Source: Amaranthus tricolor
Lineage: Eukaryota; Streptophyta; Magnoliopsida; Caryophyllales; Amaranthaceae
Assembly: GCF_026212465.1 (NCBI RefSeq)
Contig: NC_080057.1
Location: 21,381,147 to 21,445,146, forward strand
Direction of reading: 5' to 3'
Length of the DNA: 64,000 nt
Every line of letters begins with the position of its first letter. Position 1 is the stretch's first letter. This document shows, piece after piece, positions 1 through 11,102 of the stretch. Made by a program: the position numbers and the translations under genes. A model generated the notes under the pieces. That model worked only from the letters and a program-made list of their open reading frames with translations, ran no database searches and was not told the origin of the DNA.

Positions 1-3000
1 CAGTCTAAGTTTGCTGCAATGCTGAACAGAACTCGAACTGAATCAATCTTAGCAACAGGAGAGAAGGTTTCTGAGTAATCAACCCCATATGTCTGAGTGT
101 ATCCTTTCGCCACCAATCGAGCTTTGTACCTTTCAATCGTGCCATCTGATTTGTACTTGATCGTGAATACCCATCTGCACCCGACAACTTTCTTTTCCTT
201 CGGTAGGATGCATTTCTCCCATGTGCCATTCCTGTTAAGAGCATTAATCTCTTCTTCCATCGCCTTCCTCCAATGTGCAGATACAAGGGCTTCTACTACT
301 GTTCTTGGGCTCTTGGTTGTATCTAAAGTGACCTTAAACACTAAGGCACTTTGTGACAAATTACCTGATTTGGAAGACTTCTCTATAGGATATATTGAAC
401 GTTGTGCCTCATATTCAGGATCATACCTTCTTGGAGGGACCCCTCGAGTGGAGCGAGGAGGTAACATATATGGTTCACCTTCAATACCTTGGCTATCATG
501 ATTCCCTGTTTCAACTGTATCTGTAACAACTTCTTCATTCACATGATCATCACTTATATTATCAGTATTAGTGTTGTCTGGAGCAATAGTACTATCGAGA
601 ACTGTATGACTTACCTGATGATCAGACAGGATTGGTAATGGTAGAGGAGTGGAGAAAACGTCTTGGTGGGGTGACTCTGTAGCATTGCCCACTTGGTCTT
701 TTGGGTCTAAGTTGGACAACCGTGGACGGATTAACCATCTGAGATCGTCACTGTGATTCTCCCCCTGACATCGAAGAGGGTGGTAGTAGTATTCATTCTC
801 AATGAACTCGCAATCCATGGTGGTATAGATCTTTCTAGTCAGGGGATCATAACACCGATAACCTTTCTGATTCCTCCCATACCCAATAAGGACACATTTG
901 ACTGCTCTCGGTTCGAATTTGTTTCTTACTCTCGCTGGACAATGAACAAAAACTATGCACCCAAAAACACGAGGATGTAGAGTATGTGAGGAAGGTAAGG
1001 AGAAATAGGTTTGAAGGGTGGCTAGAGGTGTGTGGTATTGGAGGCTCTTTGACGGAAGTCTATTGGTAAGGTAATTAGCAGTGGCGATGGCTTCAGGCCA
1101 AAGATAAGTTGGAGCATGAGAATCAAGAATAAGCGCACGAGTCATTTCAAGAAGTGTGCGATTTTTCCGTTCGGCTACTCCATTTTGTTGAGGTGTATTG
1201 GGACAAGTGGTCTGGTGTATAAGCCCTTTTTGTTTAAAGAACTGTTGCATGTTTGAATTAACATATTCTCCACCATTATCTGTTCTAAACATGCGGGGTT
1301 GAGTTTGAAATTGAGTACATATCATATTATAAAATTCAACAAACACATGAAATACTTCCGATTTGTGCTTGAGGAAGTAAATCCAACTCATCCGGGTGCA
1401 ATCATCAATAAATGTGACAAAATATGAAAAACTATGTAACCCTATGACGGGTGCAGGACCCCACACATCAGAATGAATCAGCATAAAAGGTAAATCAGCT
1501 CTATTCAAACTAGTAGAGTATGAGTGTTTATGACTTTTTGCACGAATACAAGTTTCACACTTGAAATCAGTTTTTAGTCCTAGAAATTGAGGAAAAAGTT
1601 TTCCTAAATACCCTATTGATGGATGCCCCAAACGTCGATGCCATGTCCACAGTTGTCTTTCCTCTGACCCGCGAGCAAGAACAGCTTTGCCTTTTTGAGT
1701 CTCCCCTTCCAAGTAGTATAATCCACCTTTTTCAATACCACGCCCAATGACTTTCCCTGTCCGAGCATCCTGCACAGTACAACATCTGGGCTCAATGAGA
1801 ACAGAACAACCAAGATCTTTAGTAAGTTGGCTTACTGACAATAATTTATGAGACAAGTCGGGGACAAATAAACAATTTTTTAAAGTAAGATTTTCTGTAA
1901 GAGAAATTGTTCCAGCTCCGCTCACTTTAATCCCTTCCCCATTGGCTGTTTTAATAAGGGTTTTTATAGGGGTGTCACGAGTCAAAAAATCGTTCGGGTC
2001 ATACGACATTGTATCGGTGGCACCACAATCAATTATCCAACCCTTATCAAAATAAGACGAAGTATTAAATGAGGACGAAAAAACAGAAAAAATGTGGGAT
2101 GAGGAAGATGATGAGCCACGTGACTCTTGGACTTGAAAAAACGAGCCAAGTGACCCCCTCTCCTTTAGGGTTTCTGATCCATCTCCTTTAAAAGGAGGTG
2201 GGGGGTCTTCCCTTCCTTCACTCCTTTCTCTTCTTCTCACTGTTAGGGCGCCTCCTTTAGGGTTTCTGATACCTTCTTCCTTGCCTGTAACGTTCATGGC
2301 TTCACCTGGTTTTTCTCCTTCTTCCATGGTTGTGGATCTCTCTTGGCGCCATCCTACTGCTGCCTTTCCCATACGAGTTTGATCTGAAAAACGCGCCGTC
2401 GGTTTTCTTTCTCCCCTCTTCTTTGAATCCAGCCACCACTCTGGGTACCCCACGAGTTTGAAACATTCGTTCCTTGTATGCCTAGTACCACCACAATAGG
2501 TACACTTCAGGTGAGATCTTTCATCCTCCCTCCGGTAAGATTTCCCTTTGACTGAAAAAATCCCTCCGGTGTCTGGTGACTCAAAATCAGATGAGGGGTT
2601 TGTCTTCATGATTCCTCGTCTCAGAATCTCCCTTCCGATACTGGCATAGGCCTCCTCCACTGTGGGAAGAGGGTCTAAGAGGAGGAGATCTCTTCTATCC
2701 TTGTCGTATGTTTCATTGATGCCTCCTAAAAACTGGTATAATCTGTTTTGTTGAGTTATTTGATTATAAATGATGATGTCGCATGGATCCTTCATCGGAT
2801 TTGGTTGTCTTCTGTCGATTTCTTTCCATAACACAATCAATTTGCTGTAGTATGTTTCAATGGTGTCTGGCCCTTGTTGGATCTTGTTGGTTTTGACTGT
2901 TAAGTCGAAAATTTGCAGGCCATCCCTCCCACTGCTATACAGTGTTTCAATCCCTTGGCACAATGTTTTGGCTGTCGGGAAATCGAGATATTGATTGACT

Positions 3001-3317
3001 AGATCAGACTCTATATTCTCCAGAATCCATGAGATAACTATTGAATCACTTCTGATCCATTGGTTGTACGCTGGGTCATTTGTGGGTGGAGGATCGTCGA
3101 TGATGTGATTGAGACGATCCCGTCCACTAATGGCTAAGTGCATCAGCCTGGACCATTTTGTGTAATTTTGATTAGTTAATTTCTCTGAGATTAGGAGGGT
3201 ATGTGTGCTGGTTTCAGTGGGTGGTTTGTTGGGGTTTAACTGCTTAAAGAGTTGCAACAACTGCCCCATTGTGACCGGTTGGTCTGGTGCTATGACAGTT
3301 CTTGATTCATCTTCCAT
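1..3317 (-). CDS. Ty1/copia gag-pol polyprotein, C-terminus beyond window edge
   Basis: One open frame reads leftward from an ATG at 3317 to the window edge (about 1105 codons) with no stop that I could find. Domains in order are: a UBN2-type gag ([13 protein letters not shown] near residue 45); a CCHC knuckle ([14 protein letters not shown], about 2475-2515); a protease motif (IDCGATDTM, about 2010-2040); the integrase HHCC region (WHRRLGHPS then CETCIRAK); an integrase core with [11 protein letters not shown] and a downstream [14 protein letters not shown]; and the start of reverse transcriptase ([24 protein letters not shown]). The order integrase before RT identifies copia rather than gypsy. 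The protease reads DCGA where DSGA or DTGA is usual. The PBS and LTR lie just upstream. RT and RNase H completion lie outside the window, so autonomy cannot be judged, but the frame looks young. Confidence 0.9.
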   Translation of the reverse strand, partial: MEDESRTVIAPDQPVTMGQLLQLFKQLNPNKPPTETSTHTLLISEKLTNQNYTKWSRLMHLAISGRDRLNHIIDDPPPTNDPAYNQWIRSDSIVISWILENIESDLVNQYLDFPTAKTLCQGIETLYSSGRDGLQIFDLTVKTNKIQQGPDTIETYYSKLIVLWKEIDRRQPNPMKDPCDIIIYNQITQQNRLYQFLGGINETYDKDRRDLLLLDPLPTVEEAYASIGREILRRGIMKTNPSSDFESPDTGGIFSVKGKSYRREDERSHLKCTYCGGTRHTRNECFKLVGYPEWWLDSKKRGERKPTARFSDQTRMGKAAVGWRQERSTTMEEGEKPGEAMNVTGKEEGIRNPKGGALTVRRRERSEGREDPPPPFKGDGSETLKERGSLGSFFQVQESRGSSSSSSHIFSVFSSSFNTSSYFDKGWIIDCGATDTMSYDPNDFLTRDTPIKTLIKTANGEGIKVSGAGTISLTENLTLKNCLFVPDLSHKLLSVSQLTKDLGCSVLIEPRCCTVQDARTGKVIGRGIEKGGLYYLEGETQKGKAVLARGSEERQLWTWHRRLGHPSIGYLGKLFPQFLGLKTDFKCETCIRAKSHKHSYSTSLNRADLPFMLIHSDVWGPAPVIGLHSFSYFVTFIDDCTRMSWIYFLKHKSEVFHVFVEFYNMICTQFQTQPRMFRTDNGGEYVNSNMQQFFKQKGLIHQTTCPNTPQQNGVAERKNRTLLEMTRALILDSHAPTYLWPEAIATANYLTNRLPSKSLQYHTPLATLQTYFSLPSSHTLHPRVFGCIVFVHCPARVRNKFEPRAVKCVLIGYGRNQKGYRCYDPLTRKIYTTMDCEFIENEYYYHPLRCQGENHSDDLRWLIRPRLSNLDPKDQVGNATESPHQDVFSTPLPLPILSDHQVSHTVLDSTIAPDNTNTDNISDDHVNEEVVTDTVETGNHDSQGIEGEPYMLPPRSTRGVPPRRYDPEYEAQRSIYPIEKSSKSGNLSQSALVFKVTLDTTKSPRTVVEALVSAHWRKAMEEEINALNRNGTWEKCILPKEKKVVGCRWVFTIKYKSDGTIERYKARLVAKGYTQTYGVDYSETFSPVAKIDSVRVLFSIAANLD

Positions 3318-3384
3318 TGTTGGATTTTAAGGTAGGTTAATTGGTATGTGACGAAGCTGCGAAGAACGATTCAGAATCGTTCTA

Positions 3385-3396
3385 GCTCTGATATCA
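3385..3396 (-). other. Primer binding site of the copia element
   Basis: On the minus strand this reads TGATATCAGAGC. That is one base off the usual plant copia site TGGTATCAGAGC, which pairs with the 3' end of initiator tRNA-Met. It sits between the LTR and the gag ATG. Confidence 0.7.
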
Positions 3397-3613
3397 TGTT
3401 TTCTGTTTAACCAGCAAGGTTTTTTGTGTTTCTTGTATTTATTTCTTGTATTTCATTCAACAACTGATGATGGTTATTTATACAGATGTTTAAAATAACT
3501 GCTCTAAGAATAACTAGTAACTGCAACACTACACACCATTAATACAAGTAACTGCTACACACCACTAATACAAGTAACTGCTCCTAAGAATAACCGTAAT
3601 GCATAATCTAACA
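3397..3613 (-). repeat. 5' LTR of the copia element
   Basis: A 217-bp segment starts TGTTTTCTG and ends ATCTAACA on the plus strand, giving TG...CA ends directly next to the primer site. It contains short internal direct repeats built on 'taatacaagtaactgct' (about 3540-3590). The next five bases, agaac (3614-3618), are the presumptive target duplication. The partner 3' LTR lies beyond the left edge, so the duplication cannot be confirmed. Confidence 0.7.
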
Positions 3614-3615
3614 AG

Positions 3616-3753
3616 AACAACAACAATGCCCAAATCTTTGTCATACCTCCTATAGTAGGGGGAGGGGAAGAAGCAGATAAGGAGACAGTGCTTAAGACAT
3701 ACTATAGGAAGAGAAAGAAAGCAAAAATAAATGACACATGTAAAGAAATATAA
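3616..3753 (+). other. 45-codon open segment cut by the copia insertion
   Basis: Directly outside the copia LTR a frame reads NNNNAQIFVIPPIVGGGEEA and continues with a Lys/Arg-rich end to a TAA at 3751. I do not recognise it. Its position immediately before a gypsy-type LTR suggests the C-terminal end of a retrotransposon pol, but it could be chance. Confidence 0.3.
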
Positions 3754-4006
3754 TTCAGTAGTTTAAGTCTTGGTGACTAGTTTAGGCAGTAGCCGGTTAT
3801 TAGTAGGTTATTCAATGTATAAATAGAGACTATTTTGTAATTGGAAAATATTATGAAGTATTTGGAATAAACTGGAGTTGACAGTACTCGAAACTTGCCC
3901 CTTAGATTTCATAAAATTCTCTCTCTTCTCTCTTTTACACTCTAATTCTCTATTTCACATTCTTTCTTGATTTCATTGGAAAATAAACATACCTGGGTGT
4001 ATCACA
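3739..4006 (+). repeat. LTR of a short-LTR Ty3/gypsy element
   Basis: The segment ends GGGTGTATCACA just before a primer site. It holds a TATA box (tataaatagag, about 3820) and a pyrimidine-rich leader (ctctctcttctctctttt, about 3920). The left end is uncertain: TG at 3739 or 3771 are both possible. It belongs with the broken gag that follows. Confidence 0.5.
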
Positions 4007-4008
4007 AT

Positions 4009-4021
4009 TGGTGTCAGAGCC
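4009..4021 (+). other. Primer binding site of the gypsy element
   Basis: TGGTGTCAGAGCC differs by one base from the tRNA-Met type site TGGTATCAGAGCC and lies 2 bp after the LTR end. Confidence 0.6.
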
Positions 4022-4024
4022 GAC

Positions 4025-4803
4025 ATGGATCCGGAGGGGAGCCCTAAACTGCAAGAAAGGCTGGAAATGGTAGAATAAGGGTTGGTTCATATGAAGGATG
4101 AACTTGCTAATCAAATTCAGGATGAAGTAGCAGTGGTAGAGGCACGGTTCACCCAGAAGCAAGATAAAACTGATTGGGTTCTTGCAATCTTGATGGAGGG
4201 CCAAGCGAAACTGTTGGATCGAATCGGGGAAAAGGATGACAAACCAAAAAATGACCGAAATTGTCAAAATAAAGCATAACATTTGGTGAATGGCGTTCAA
4301 CAAGGGAGCGAGAGGGCCGACGACAACCGAATAATGACAATCTTCATGGTGCAGGTGCGAACTGGCGATATTGAAGATTGGAACTACCAATCTTTAATGG
4401 GTCTGACCCAGATGAATGGATACGGAAGGCGGAGAAATATTTTTCTTTTTACCGAATGTCGGAAGAAGAAAAAGTTGAGGCGGCAGTGTTGAGTCTGGAG
4501 GAAGAAGCTTTTATGTGGTATCAATTTGAAGATGATAGATCACCACGGACCGATTGGCAGGAGATCAAGTCCATGATCTTGAAGTATTTCCGGCCGGGTG
4601 AAGACGAAGACTTATTTGAGCAGTGGATGGCCGTCGAATAGAGGAGATCGATGGCGGAATACCGTAAGGAGTTTGTCACTATGTTAAAGCATTTGGGAAG
4701 GGTGGATGAACCAGTTATGTTGAGGACGTTTTTGAGGGGATTGAAGGATGAAGTCAAATATGAATTGAAGGTGTTGGGACCCACAACTCTTGAGCAAGCT
4801 ATG
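4025..4803 (+). pseudogene. Broken Ty3/gypsy (chromovirus-type) gag
   Basis: The ATG at 4025 opens MDPEGSPKLQERLEMVE and meets a TAA after 17 codons. The same frame resumes as a coiled-coil-like stretch to 4279. The retrotransposon gag domain then appears in another frame from about 4370 (LPIFNGSDPDEWIRKAEKYF, then MSEEEKVEAAVLSLEEEAFM). A TAG at 4639-4641 interrupts it (probably from CAG), after which it continues MAEYRKEFVTMLKHLGRVDE and GLKDEVKYELKVL up to LEQAM. At that point sequence beginning TGTAACACC takes over. It is dead: two nonsense codons, one frameshift, and a truncation by insertion. The 'FxGxxPxxWIxxAExYF' motif is typical of plant gypsy gag. Confidence 0.8.
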
Positions 4804-6846
4804 TGTAACACCCCTGAATTTCCGACCCCTTGTACAAAACCAAAACCATAAGGACGAGAGGAAATTTGGGTATTACATTAAAATAAAATAAATAAAATAA
4901 CAATAAACTTTTAAAATGTCAGTGGAAATTTCGGTTGCATCCACCCTAATACCGTGCGCCTTTGTAGAAAAACAAAAGTTATTTATAATCTAATAAAGTA
5001 AATGCATCAACGGCCTATCAAAACTATATCACGGCAAATGATTCGTTGTTGATTTCTCAAATCAACATGCCAAGCATGGGTCGAGGTTCCAGTGTCAGCG
5101 CTTGCGTTTTAAAATGACTTAACTCCTTAAAACTATACAAGGTTATAAACTACACAGCGGAGATACAAATATACAAGGAAGGACACAAGGCCTCATAACA
5201 AAACATATACAACCAAAGTTTATAAAAGATAAACAAGAACTACAAAATCGAAAGATAACTGTATGATACAGGTTATGCTTCGGCCTAATCACTCTCCCCC
5301 AATGCAAGGCAATGCAAAAGAAGCTCCATTATCTGTTACACTTGTCTTTGATCCTCCTGCTGCTTGACACAAACATAAACACAAACATGTACACGTTATT
5401 AACTAGCATCAAATATAATAAGGCCAGCTACTAGATAACATTATATTATACAACAACATAAGATGATTTCATTAGACACAAGCACAGATAGTAATCGTTT
5501 ATCGTCCACTTATACTTCTTAATCTCATTACGTTCTTTCCAACCTGAACCATGTGTTCTTGGGGTAGAATGCAGGTCTTCACACTCCTCTTCTCAAAACA
5601 TAAACTCTTGCAAAACACGCGTAGTATCAACTCAACCAAGGCATTAACAGAGTACCTAACACATGACCTTATAGAGCTTGTCTATCTTAGAATAAGTGTG
5701 ATCATAGTCCATCTTTGGGACTGGTAACTCCCTTAAGGTAACTTAACTTAGGTGCACTTCTCACTAGCATAAACTACTCTATCATTGAATAAATTTTCTA
5801 TCAATGAGTAAACGTTCTATCAATGTGTAAGCTTTCTATGAATGAATAAACATTCTATCGATGAGTAATATTCTATTTGTGGATCTTTTCTCCACTTCAT
5901 GGCATAGTGACAAGGCTAAGGGTGTTATCGACCATCCGGTGCCCATGGCAAAATATGAGCTCTTACCCCCTCCAGCTGACCCTCTCGGGTCCCACCTTCG
6001 GGAAAAAAACTAACACGCTGGGATACAAAAACCAGAAGAGGCCACCATATTGGGGTTTGCAAGGCCCGCATGGTAACACCTCGGTTAAGGGGCGATATCG
6101 GCCATCCGGCGCCCAATGACAAAAGTATGCTCTAGCCCTCTTACGGTGATCCCGTCGGATACTCACCCAGGGGACTATTAAATCAATCGGACATAATCCA
6201 GTTGAGTCACGCCAGCTAATCATAATCTAATAATTTATCAAATGGGAATAACTCCCACTTTCGACTATTAATGAGCGCCTTGGGATAGCAGAACGCCAAA
6301 ACCTACTGAGCAACTCAAACAAAATATGAAATTCACCTATAAAGGAGTCATTCTAACTCCAAGTAAGGCATAATCGAACTCTTAAATAAATTAGGGGGTG
6401 GTCCCCGCATTCTACTAACATTCTAACACTCTCATTCTCTAAACTATTCTAAGCGCAAAGATTTCATAGTTGATAACTCTTCATATACAATGTATTCACT
6501 AGTTACTCGTAGTTTCGATACAATGCATTTTATCATAATGAACAATAATATTTTAGAGCACTATAAGTTAAGCTCTAGCAATAATTACTTCACATAATAA
6601 TTTTATCAAACATCATTCTAAGAATGAGAAAAAAATGCAAGCTCTTTTATCTTCAATCATCCTATTTGATGAATTAAATCCTCAACTAGGAAGTGCAGAA
6701 CAATTTCTTTCACCTGCATCGAACCCAATTCCTATAAGATGACTCAACTATAGAGCCCATGAAAAGTGAAACTCTAAATAAGCATGTTACTTTTGGTTAT
6801 TTACGACCTCAAATGGAAGTTCATTTTGCATCCCCAAAATCCTAAC
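4804..6846 (-). mobile_element. LTR-like unit of a gypsy family, minus orientation; far end unclear
   Basis: It begins TGTAACACCCCTGAATTT exactly where the gag stops. The first 74 bp (4804-4877) are an imperfect palindrome ending GGGTATTACA. Its reverse complement matches the unit ending at 62699, both at this hairpin end and in a GC-rich block (5900-6230 here, 61520-61860 there). Within the block a motif around 'gccatccgg(c/t)gccca' occurs twice, about 170 bp apart. No gag-pol is seen inside. The junction with sequence upstream of the NBS gene is not resolved, so the right boundary is a guess. It probably represents a solo LTR or a truncated LTR. Confidence 0.55.
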
Positions 6847-7938
6847 TCAGAGTGCATTTCTCCATTCATGATGATCATCTATGCCGCACATCCTAGTAGC
6901 TAAATCAACAATCATACGCGGAACTCCACCACACCTATCGACAAGTAAACTAGGACTGCGACCAAGGGAAGAAAGTGATACTTTCTCCAGATTAGCTTCC
7001 TTGATGAATAATTCGTATGCTTCATCCTTTGGCAGGGTATCAACTTTGACAGCTTTAAAATGAGCCAGCGCTCTCCATCCAAAGGTAAACCTAGTAGTTA
7101 ATACCAGCTTGAACTTGCTGCCTTCTACTGGAACTAGATCAATTCCAACCTGATCTAAAGAAAAATCTTTTCCTAGAGCACCATCTAAGAAAAGTACACA
7201 ACTACCAAGACTTGCAAGTTTATCTGACAGTTTTCTAGCCCTTGCATTCAAGTCATTATCACTAGTCAGATCACAGTTTACCAAAGCAGCAACAACATCC
7301 TGCACACATTTGATAGTAAACTGATTTGGAATTGTGACCCAAATCACATTATCAAACTTCTCAACACACCGTAACGCACTATTGTGCAAGTGTTTCATCA
7401 AAAAAGTCTTGCCAACTCCTTCTACCCCGTGAATGACAATCCTCCCAACCTTATCTTCTTGCAAAAGAAGCTCAAGTTGCTTCAAAGTATTTGAAGCTAC
7501 TTGACCAACTACAGGTTTCACCGGTAAATAAGAGCTACGACATAAGCTTCTTGCATCACGCAAGAGATCCCTAATGAGCACATCACCTTTTCTGTTATGG
7601 ATTTCCAAATCACTAACCAATTTTCCAACGCCCCATACTATCTTCACACTCATAAACAGACTTTTCCAACCCCCAATTTGTCCTAACAAGTACTTCACGC
7701 TCTTCTCTAGAGCCTGCCCTTTAGACATCCAACGGCTAAGATCTTCATTACCTAATTTTGGATTCTTAACACGGTGAATACGAGAAGATAACATATCTCC
7801 AACATCATGTATCCTGGCAATTAAGTATTCAGTTTGATCCTCAAGAACCCTTAATTTCTCATCAAGAAAAAATCCCACAACTAACATGGCCAGATATAAT
7901 AGACCGATCAAAGCCCAAATTATTGTGATGATGTCCAT
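6847..7938 (-). CDS. Membrane-anchored NB-ARC protein, LRR-less, truncated (363 aa)
   Basis: The start is the ATG at 7938 (MDIITIIWALIGLLYLAMLV). Residues 5-25 form a strong hydrophobic segment, an apparent N-terminal membrane anchor. A CC-like region follows, then NB-ARC: P-loop GVEGVGKT (171-178), RNBS-A around VIWVTIP (198), kinase-2/Walker B VLFLDG (248-253), RNBS-B KLVLTTRF (277-284), and a GLPL-type motif CGGVPR (336-341). The second Asp of the kinase-2 LDD is Gly, which would be expected to weaken ATP hydrolysis. The frame stops at WRNAL, so ARC2/winged helix and LRRs are missing. The sequence after the stop shows only a short doubtful continuation. Its N-terminus resembles the gene at 17769-19241. 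It is probably a truncated immune receptor, and may be a pseudogene. Confidence 0.8.
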   Translation of the reverse strand: MDIITIIWALIGLLYLAMLVVGFFLDEKLRVLEDQTEYLIARIHDVGDMLSSRIHRVKNPKLGNEDLSRWMSKGQALEKSVKYLLGQIGGWKSLFMSVKIVWGVGKLVSDLEIHNRKGDVLIRDLLRDARSLCRSSYLPVKPVVGQVASNTLKQLELLLQEDKVGRIVIHGVEGVGKTFLMKHLHNSALRCVEKFDNVIWVTIPNQFTIKCVQDVVAALVNCDLTSDNDLNARARKLSDKLASLGSCVLFLDGALGKDFSLDQVGIDLVPVEGSKFKLVLTTRFTFGWRALAHFKAVKVDTLPKDEAYELFIKEANLEKVSLSSLGRSPSLLVDRCGGVPRMIVDLATRMCGIDDHHEWRNAL

Positions 7939-8779
7939 AGTTAGAAAAATACTCCCTGTACAAAATTCAGCAACTCAAAGATCTATCTTTCACTTTTATA
8001 GCAGAATACTCCTCAATCTAACTTTGAAACCCCACCTCCCAAACAAACACAAAAATACCAAATTCCAACACCCCCCAATTCCAAGATATCTACAATACAA
8101 CGAATAATATTTAAGCAATCACTCAAAAGTTAACAACAATCCCCACTAAATCCCCAATAAATTACTACCAAAACAAGTTAGGAAAATAATAGAATGACAA
8201 AATATGAAAAAAGGGGGAAAACTCCTAACCTTGGGAATGTAAAATAAGAATATTGAGCAGAGACACAAAGATTGATTAAGAATGAACGGGTGTGATGTTG
8301 AGAAATTTAAAAGGTCAGTAAGAGTATGAATTTGAGGTTTTTGAGGAATTTCCAGTATCGAACATAAAGAAGTTGTTGTTAATCCTTTTTTGCCTCTGAT
8401 AGTTCCTTCCGAGCAGTTTCCTTTCATTACTTACAGTCATCATCAAGTCTAGAAATTAGGGGCTCCTTCATCCTCGTAATGTTCATTGTTCACACTTCAC
8501 AAGTCCGCCTTTTCTTTAGATTCGGTCGTGCATATTCAGCTTTACTCGATCTATCTTGTTTCTTCTTCTTAAGCCTTGTCATGGTTTTCATGAGCGGAAT
8601 ACAGTACGATGACGATGATGGTGACGATGATAACTCTCTTGTTCTTTAAATTTCGGAAATATTGTCTTAATTAATATCACCTATTGTCCATATATTGTAA
8701 TAAATCCATACAATTGATTATTTTAATAATAATCTAATTTTTATATGTTGAAATTTAATTGACACTAAAAAAAAAGTTA
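7939..8779. other. Upstream region of the first NB-ARC gene
   Basis: About 840 bp without a convincing gene. It should hold the promoter and 5' UTR of the minus-strand gene ending at 7938. A minus-strand open frame at 8146-8427 has no recognisable domain and I do not call it. Confidence 0.4.
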
Positions 8780-9033
8780 CTCCCTCCGTTTTCATATGAT
8801 CTTCTTAAATAGAATTTACGAATTTTAGTGTCAAACTTTGATTATAATTTCTCATCGATTTTATGAAAATACATATGTATGTGGGATTTTGATAGATTCG
8901 TCTCAATATATGCTTTCTAAATATCAATTTTTTTGAATTTCTTATAAGCTTACAATTGAAATTATTTGAATTTTAAATTTGTATTGAGATTCGGAAAAAA
9001 ACGGATAAGAAAAACAAATAATAACAAAGGTAG
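8780..9033. mobile_element. Stowaway-like MITE, 254 bp
   Basis: The left end CTCCCTCCGTTTTCAT follows a TA (8778-8779). The right end ...CAAAGGTAG is followed by TA (9034-9035). Size, TA duplication and the CTCCCTCCG terminus are those of Stowaway/Tc1-mariner MITEs. Its interior ('acgaattttagtgt') matches the MITE at 10371-10619 in inverted orientation, so both are one family. Confidence 0.8.
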
Positions 9034-9277
9034 TATTTCCTTAAAAAAAAAATTAACTTTCCTACAAAAAATTTTTTTTAGTAAATTAGCTCCTTGAAAT
9101 TTATAATAGTAAAAAAATTTCAATAACCAAGAGTATAACATGATGATTACTTTCCTACAAGTTGTAGGAATTAACTTTCCTTAAAATTTTAAATTCCGGT
9201 TAAATTGGTTCTTTGTGAACCAAACACAATCAATATTAATCATTTTGCAAAAAAATATTACAATTCCAGAGAAAATA

Positions 9278-10175
9278 CTTCCTCCGTTTCGTTTTAGTCG
9301 CTACATTTGTATGGGCACGGAAATTAAGAAAAATGATTGACCTACACTGTAGCTGATTGTTTACTTTATAGAATATAGTATTTTAATATTGTTAATTGAA
9401 AAAGAAAAAGGAAAAATAGGTTGTTAGGTTACTTTATAGAGTATAGTATAATATCTTATTATAGAGTATAGAGTAGGATAAAAATAAGGGTAGGTAGAAC
9501 TTTAAATGATTGTTTTATTACTAAAAACGGAAATGTAACAATAGACATGATCAAACATGGGGCCGGGTCGGGTCGGGTTCGGGCCGGGCCGAGTCGAAAA
9601 CAACCCATTGATGCGGCCCGGGCCGAAGTGCGGGCCTAAAAGTTCTTGCCCAAGCCCGTAATATGCGGGCTTGCGGGCCTATGTTATATATTATTTATAC
9701 ATAATTAAAAACTCAAATTACAAATAATTGAAATAAACAAATACAATTGTTACATATTATATATAATTTAAAACACAAATTATAAATAATTCAAATAAAC
9801 AAATACAAAATAATCAAAATATAAATAAACTACCTTTTTGTCGCAAAATAAATGAAACTTCTAAGAGTCCCCATATCCACTATTGATAGCTATGGTTGAA
9901 CTCTCACCAGAGAGGCTTGCTTACCTTATGACTTCAAAATATGTAAAGTGTTAGCTCCTTTTGGGCCGGGCCAATCCGCGGGCCAAACGTCAATCCCAAA
10001 TCAGTCTCAAAAATTTCGGGCCACTTATTTTCTGCCTAAATTCGCCCATCAGGCCATATTTTGGTACCCAAATCCTCTCTTTTTCGGGCCGGGCGCCCAT
10101 GATCAGGTCTATATAACAAGTAATATGAAATTGCCAAAAATAACAAATATAGCGAGTATTATAAAACGGAGAAAG
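9278..10175. mobile_element. Stowaway-like MITE split by a hAT element
   Basis: The left terminus after TA (9276-9277) reads CTTCCTCCGTTTCGTTTTAG. The right terminus before TA (10176-10177) reads, reversed, CTTTCTCCGTTTTATAATAC, and both continue with a shared 'tcgcta(c/t)atttgt' interior. Removing the hAT insert and one duplication leaves about 320 bp, a normal MITE length. This is a nested insertion whose order can be read directly. Confidence 0.8.
9542..10111. mobile_element. Non-autonomous hAT element, 570 bp, with 8-bp duplication
   Basis: The termini are TAGACATGATCAAACATGGG and, reversed from the right, TAGACCTGATCATGGGCGCC. Subterminal GC-rich strings of GGGCCGGG/GGTCGGG occur at both ends (9560-9690, 9960-10100). 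Flanking octamers are tgtaacaa (9534-9541) and tataacaa (10112-10119), one mismatch. Eight-base duplication and this TIR style are hAT features. No transposase frame is present. Confidence 0.85.
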
Positions 10176-10370
10176 TAAAATGCAACCAAACGACATCTTA
10201 TTCTTTACTTTTTATTTTACTATTAATTTAACTTTCCAAGTCATTCAAGGTTCAAAACATCGTCATTAATTAGTAATAGTGCGTCCCTTTAGTAACATTA
10301 TTGAATGAACCAATTTCACCATAAATGTTAATGTCAATTCATATCTTTATCTCATACCTTTTATTTCATA

Positions 10371-10619
10371 CTTTCTCTGTTTCATTTATTCTTCGTATAA
10401 TTTATATAGATTTCAAAACAAAGTTTAAAGTCAAATAATTTTAATTGTGAAATTTTAATAATACTAAAATATTGATATTTATAAAATATATATTGAGACG
10501 AATCTATCAAAATCCCACATCAATATAATTTTTCTATAAAACGATAGGAACTCATAGTCAACGTTTAACACTAAAATTCGTAAATTTTATTGGAAAAGAA
10601 CTTATGAAAACAGAGAAAG
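10371..10619. mobile_element. Stowaway-like MITE, 249 bp
   Basis: The ends CTTTCTCTGTTTCATTTATT and, reversed, CTTTCTCTGTTTTCATAAGT lie between TA dinucleotides at 10369-10370 and 10620-10621. Same family as 8780-9033, opposite orientation. Confidence 0.8.
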
Positions 10620-10621
10620 TA

Positions 10622-11102
10622 TATTGTAATAAAATACATCTATACGTCATTTAAAACAAAGATTCGAATACATATTCTATATGATGAGTTTTCTTTTAAT
10701 TGTATTGTATTGTAACAAATTAATGATTCCATTTCCTTCCAAAAAAATTTAATGGTTCCATTATGATCTTTTTTTTAAAAAAATAATAATCATTTGAACG
10801 GGCATAAAATATCTTTATTTTGTTTTCCAATCAACATCAATCAATAAATATATTGTAAGAGTATCATGTATTAAAAGAAAATAAATTATAATTTACATTC
10901 ATAAGAGTTTCATTATTTGAATAGTCAACAAGTAACAATAAATTTAAACGATGAATATTTAATATGTATGAATATATAAAAAAATAAAATACAAGCGAAA
11001 TCAAAATTAAAAATTGAGAGGAAAATTATAATATATGATGTTGATAGCTAGTCCTTCTTTTAGTATATTTATTTATATCATATAATAATATAATATGATA
11101 TA
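10622..11102. other. AT-rich spacer, 3' side of the second NB-ARC gene
   Basis: Very AT-rich with no open frame of note. It lies where the LRR-coding part of the neighbouring gene would be expected, and nothing LRR-like is visible. Confidence 0.5.

Noticed and set aside
4009..4021. tRNA-Met gene suspected from TGGTGTCAGAGCC
   Set aside because: Only the primer-binding complement is present, beside an LTR; no cloverleaf.
6400..6846. LRR exon of the first NB-ARC gene
   Set aside because: No leucine-repeat pattern in any minus-strand frame; the only continuation is a short doubtful stretch before another stop.
8146..8427. 93-aa minus-strand ORF upstream of the first NB-ARC gene
   Set aside because: No recognisable domain or splice link to the gene; probably UTR/promoter sequence.
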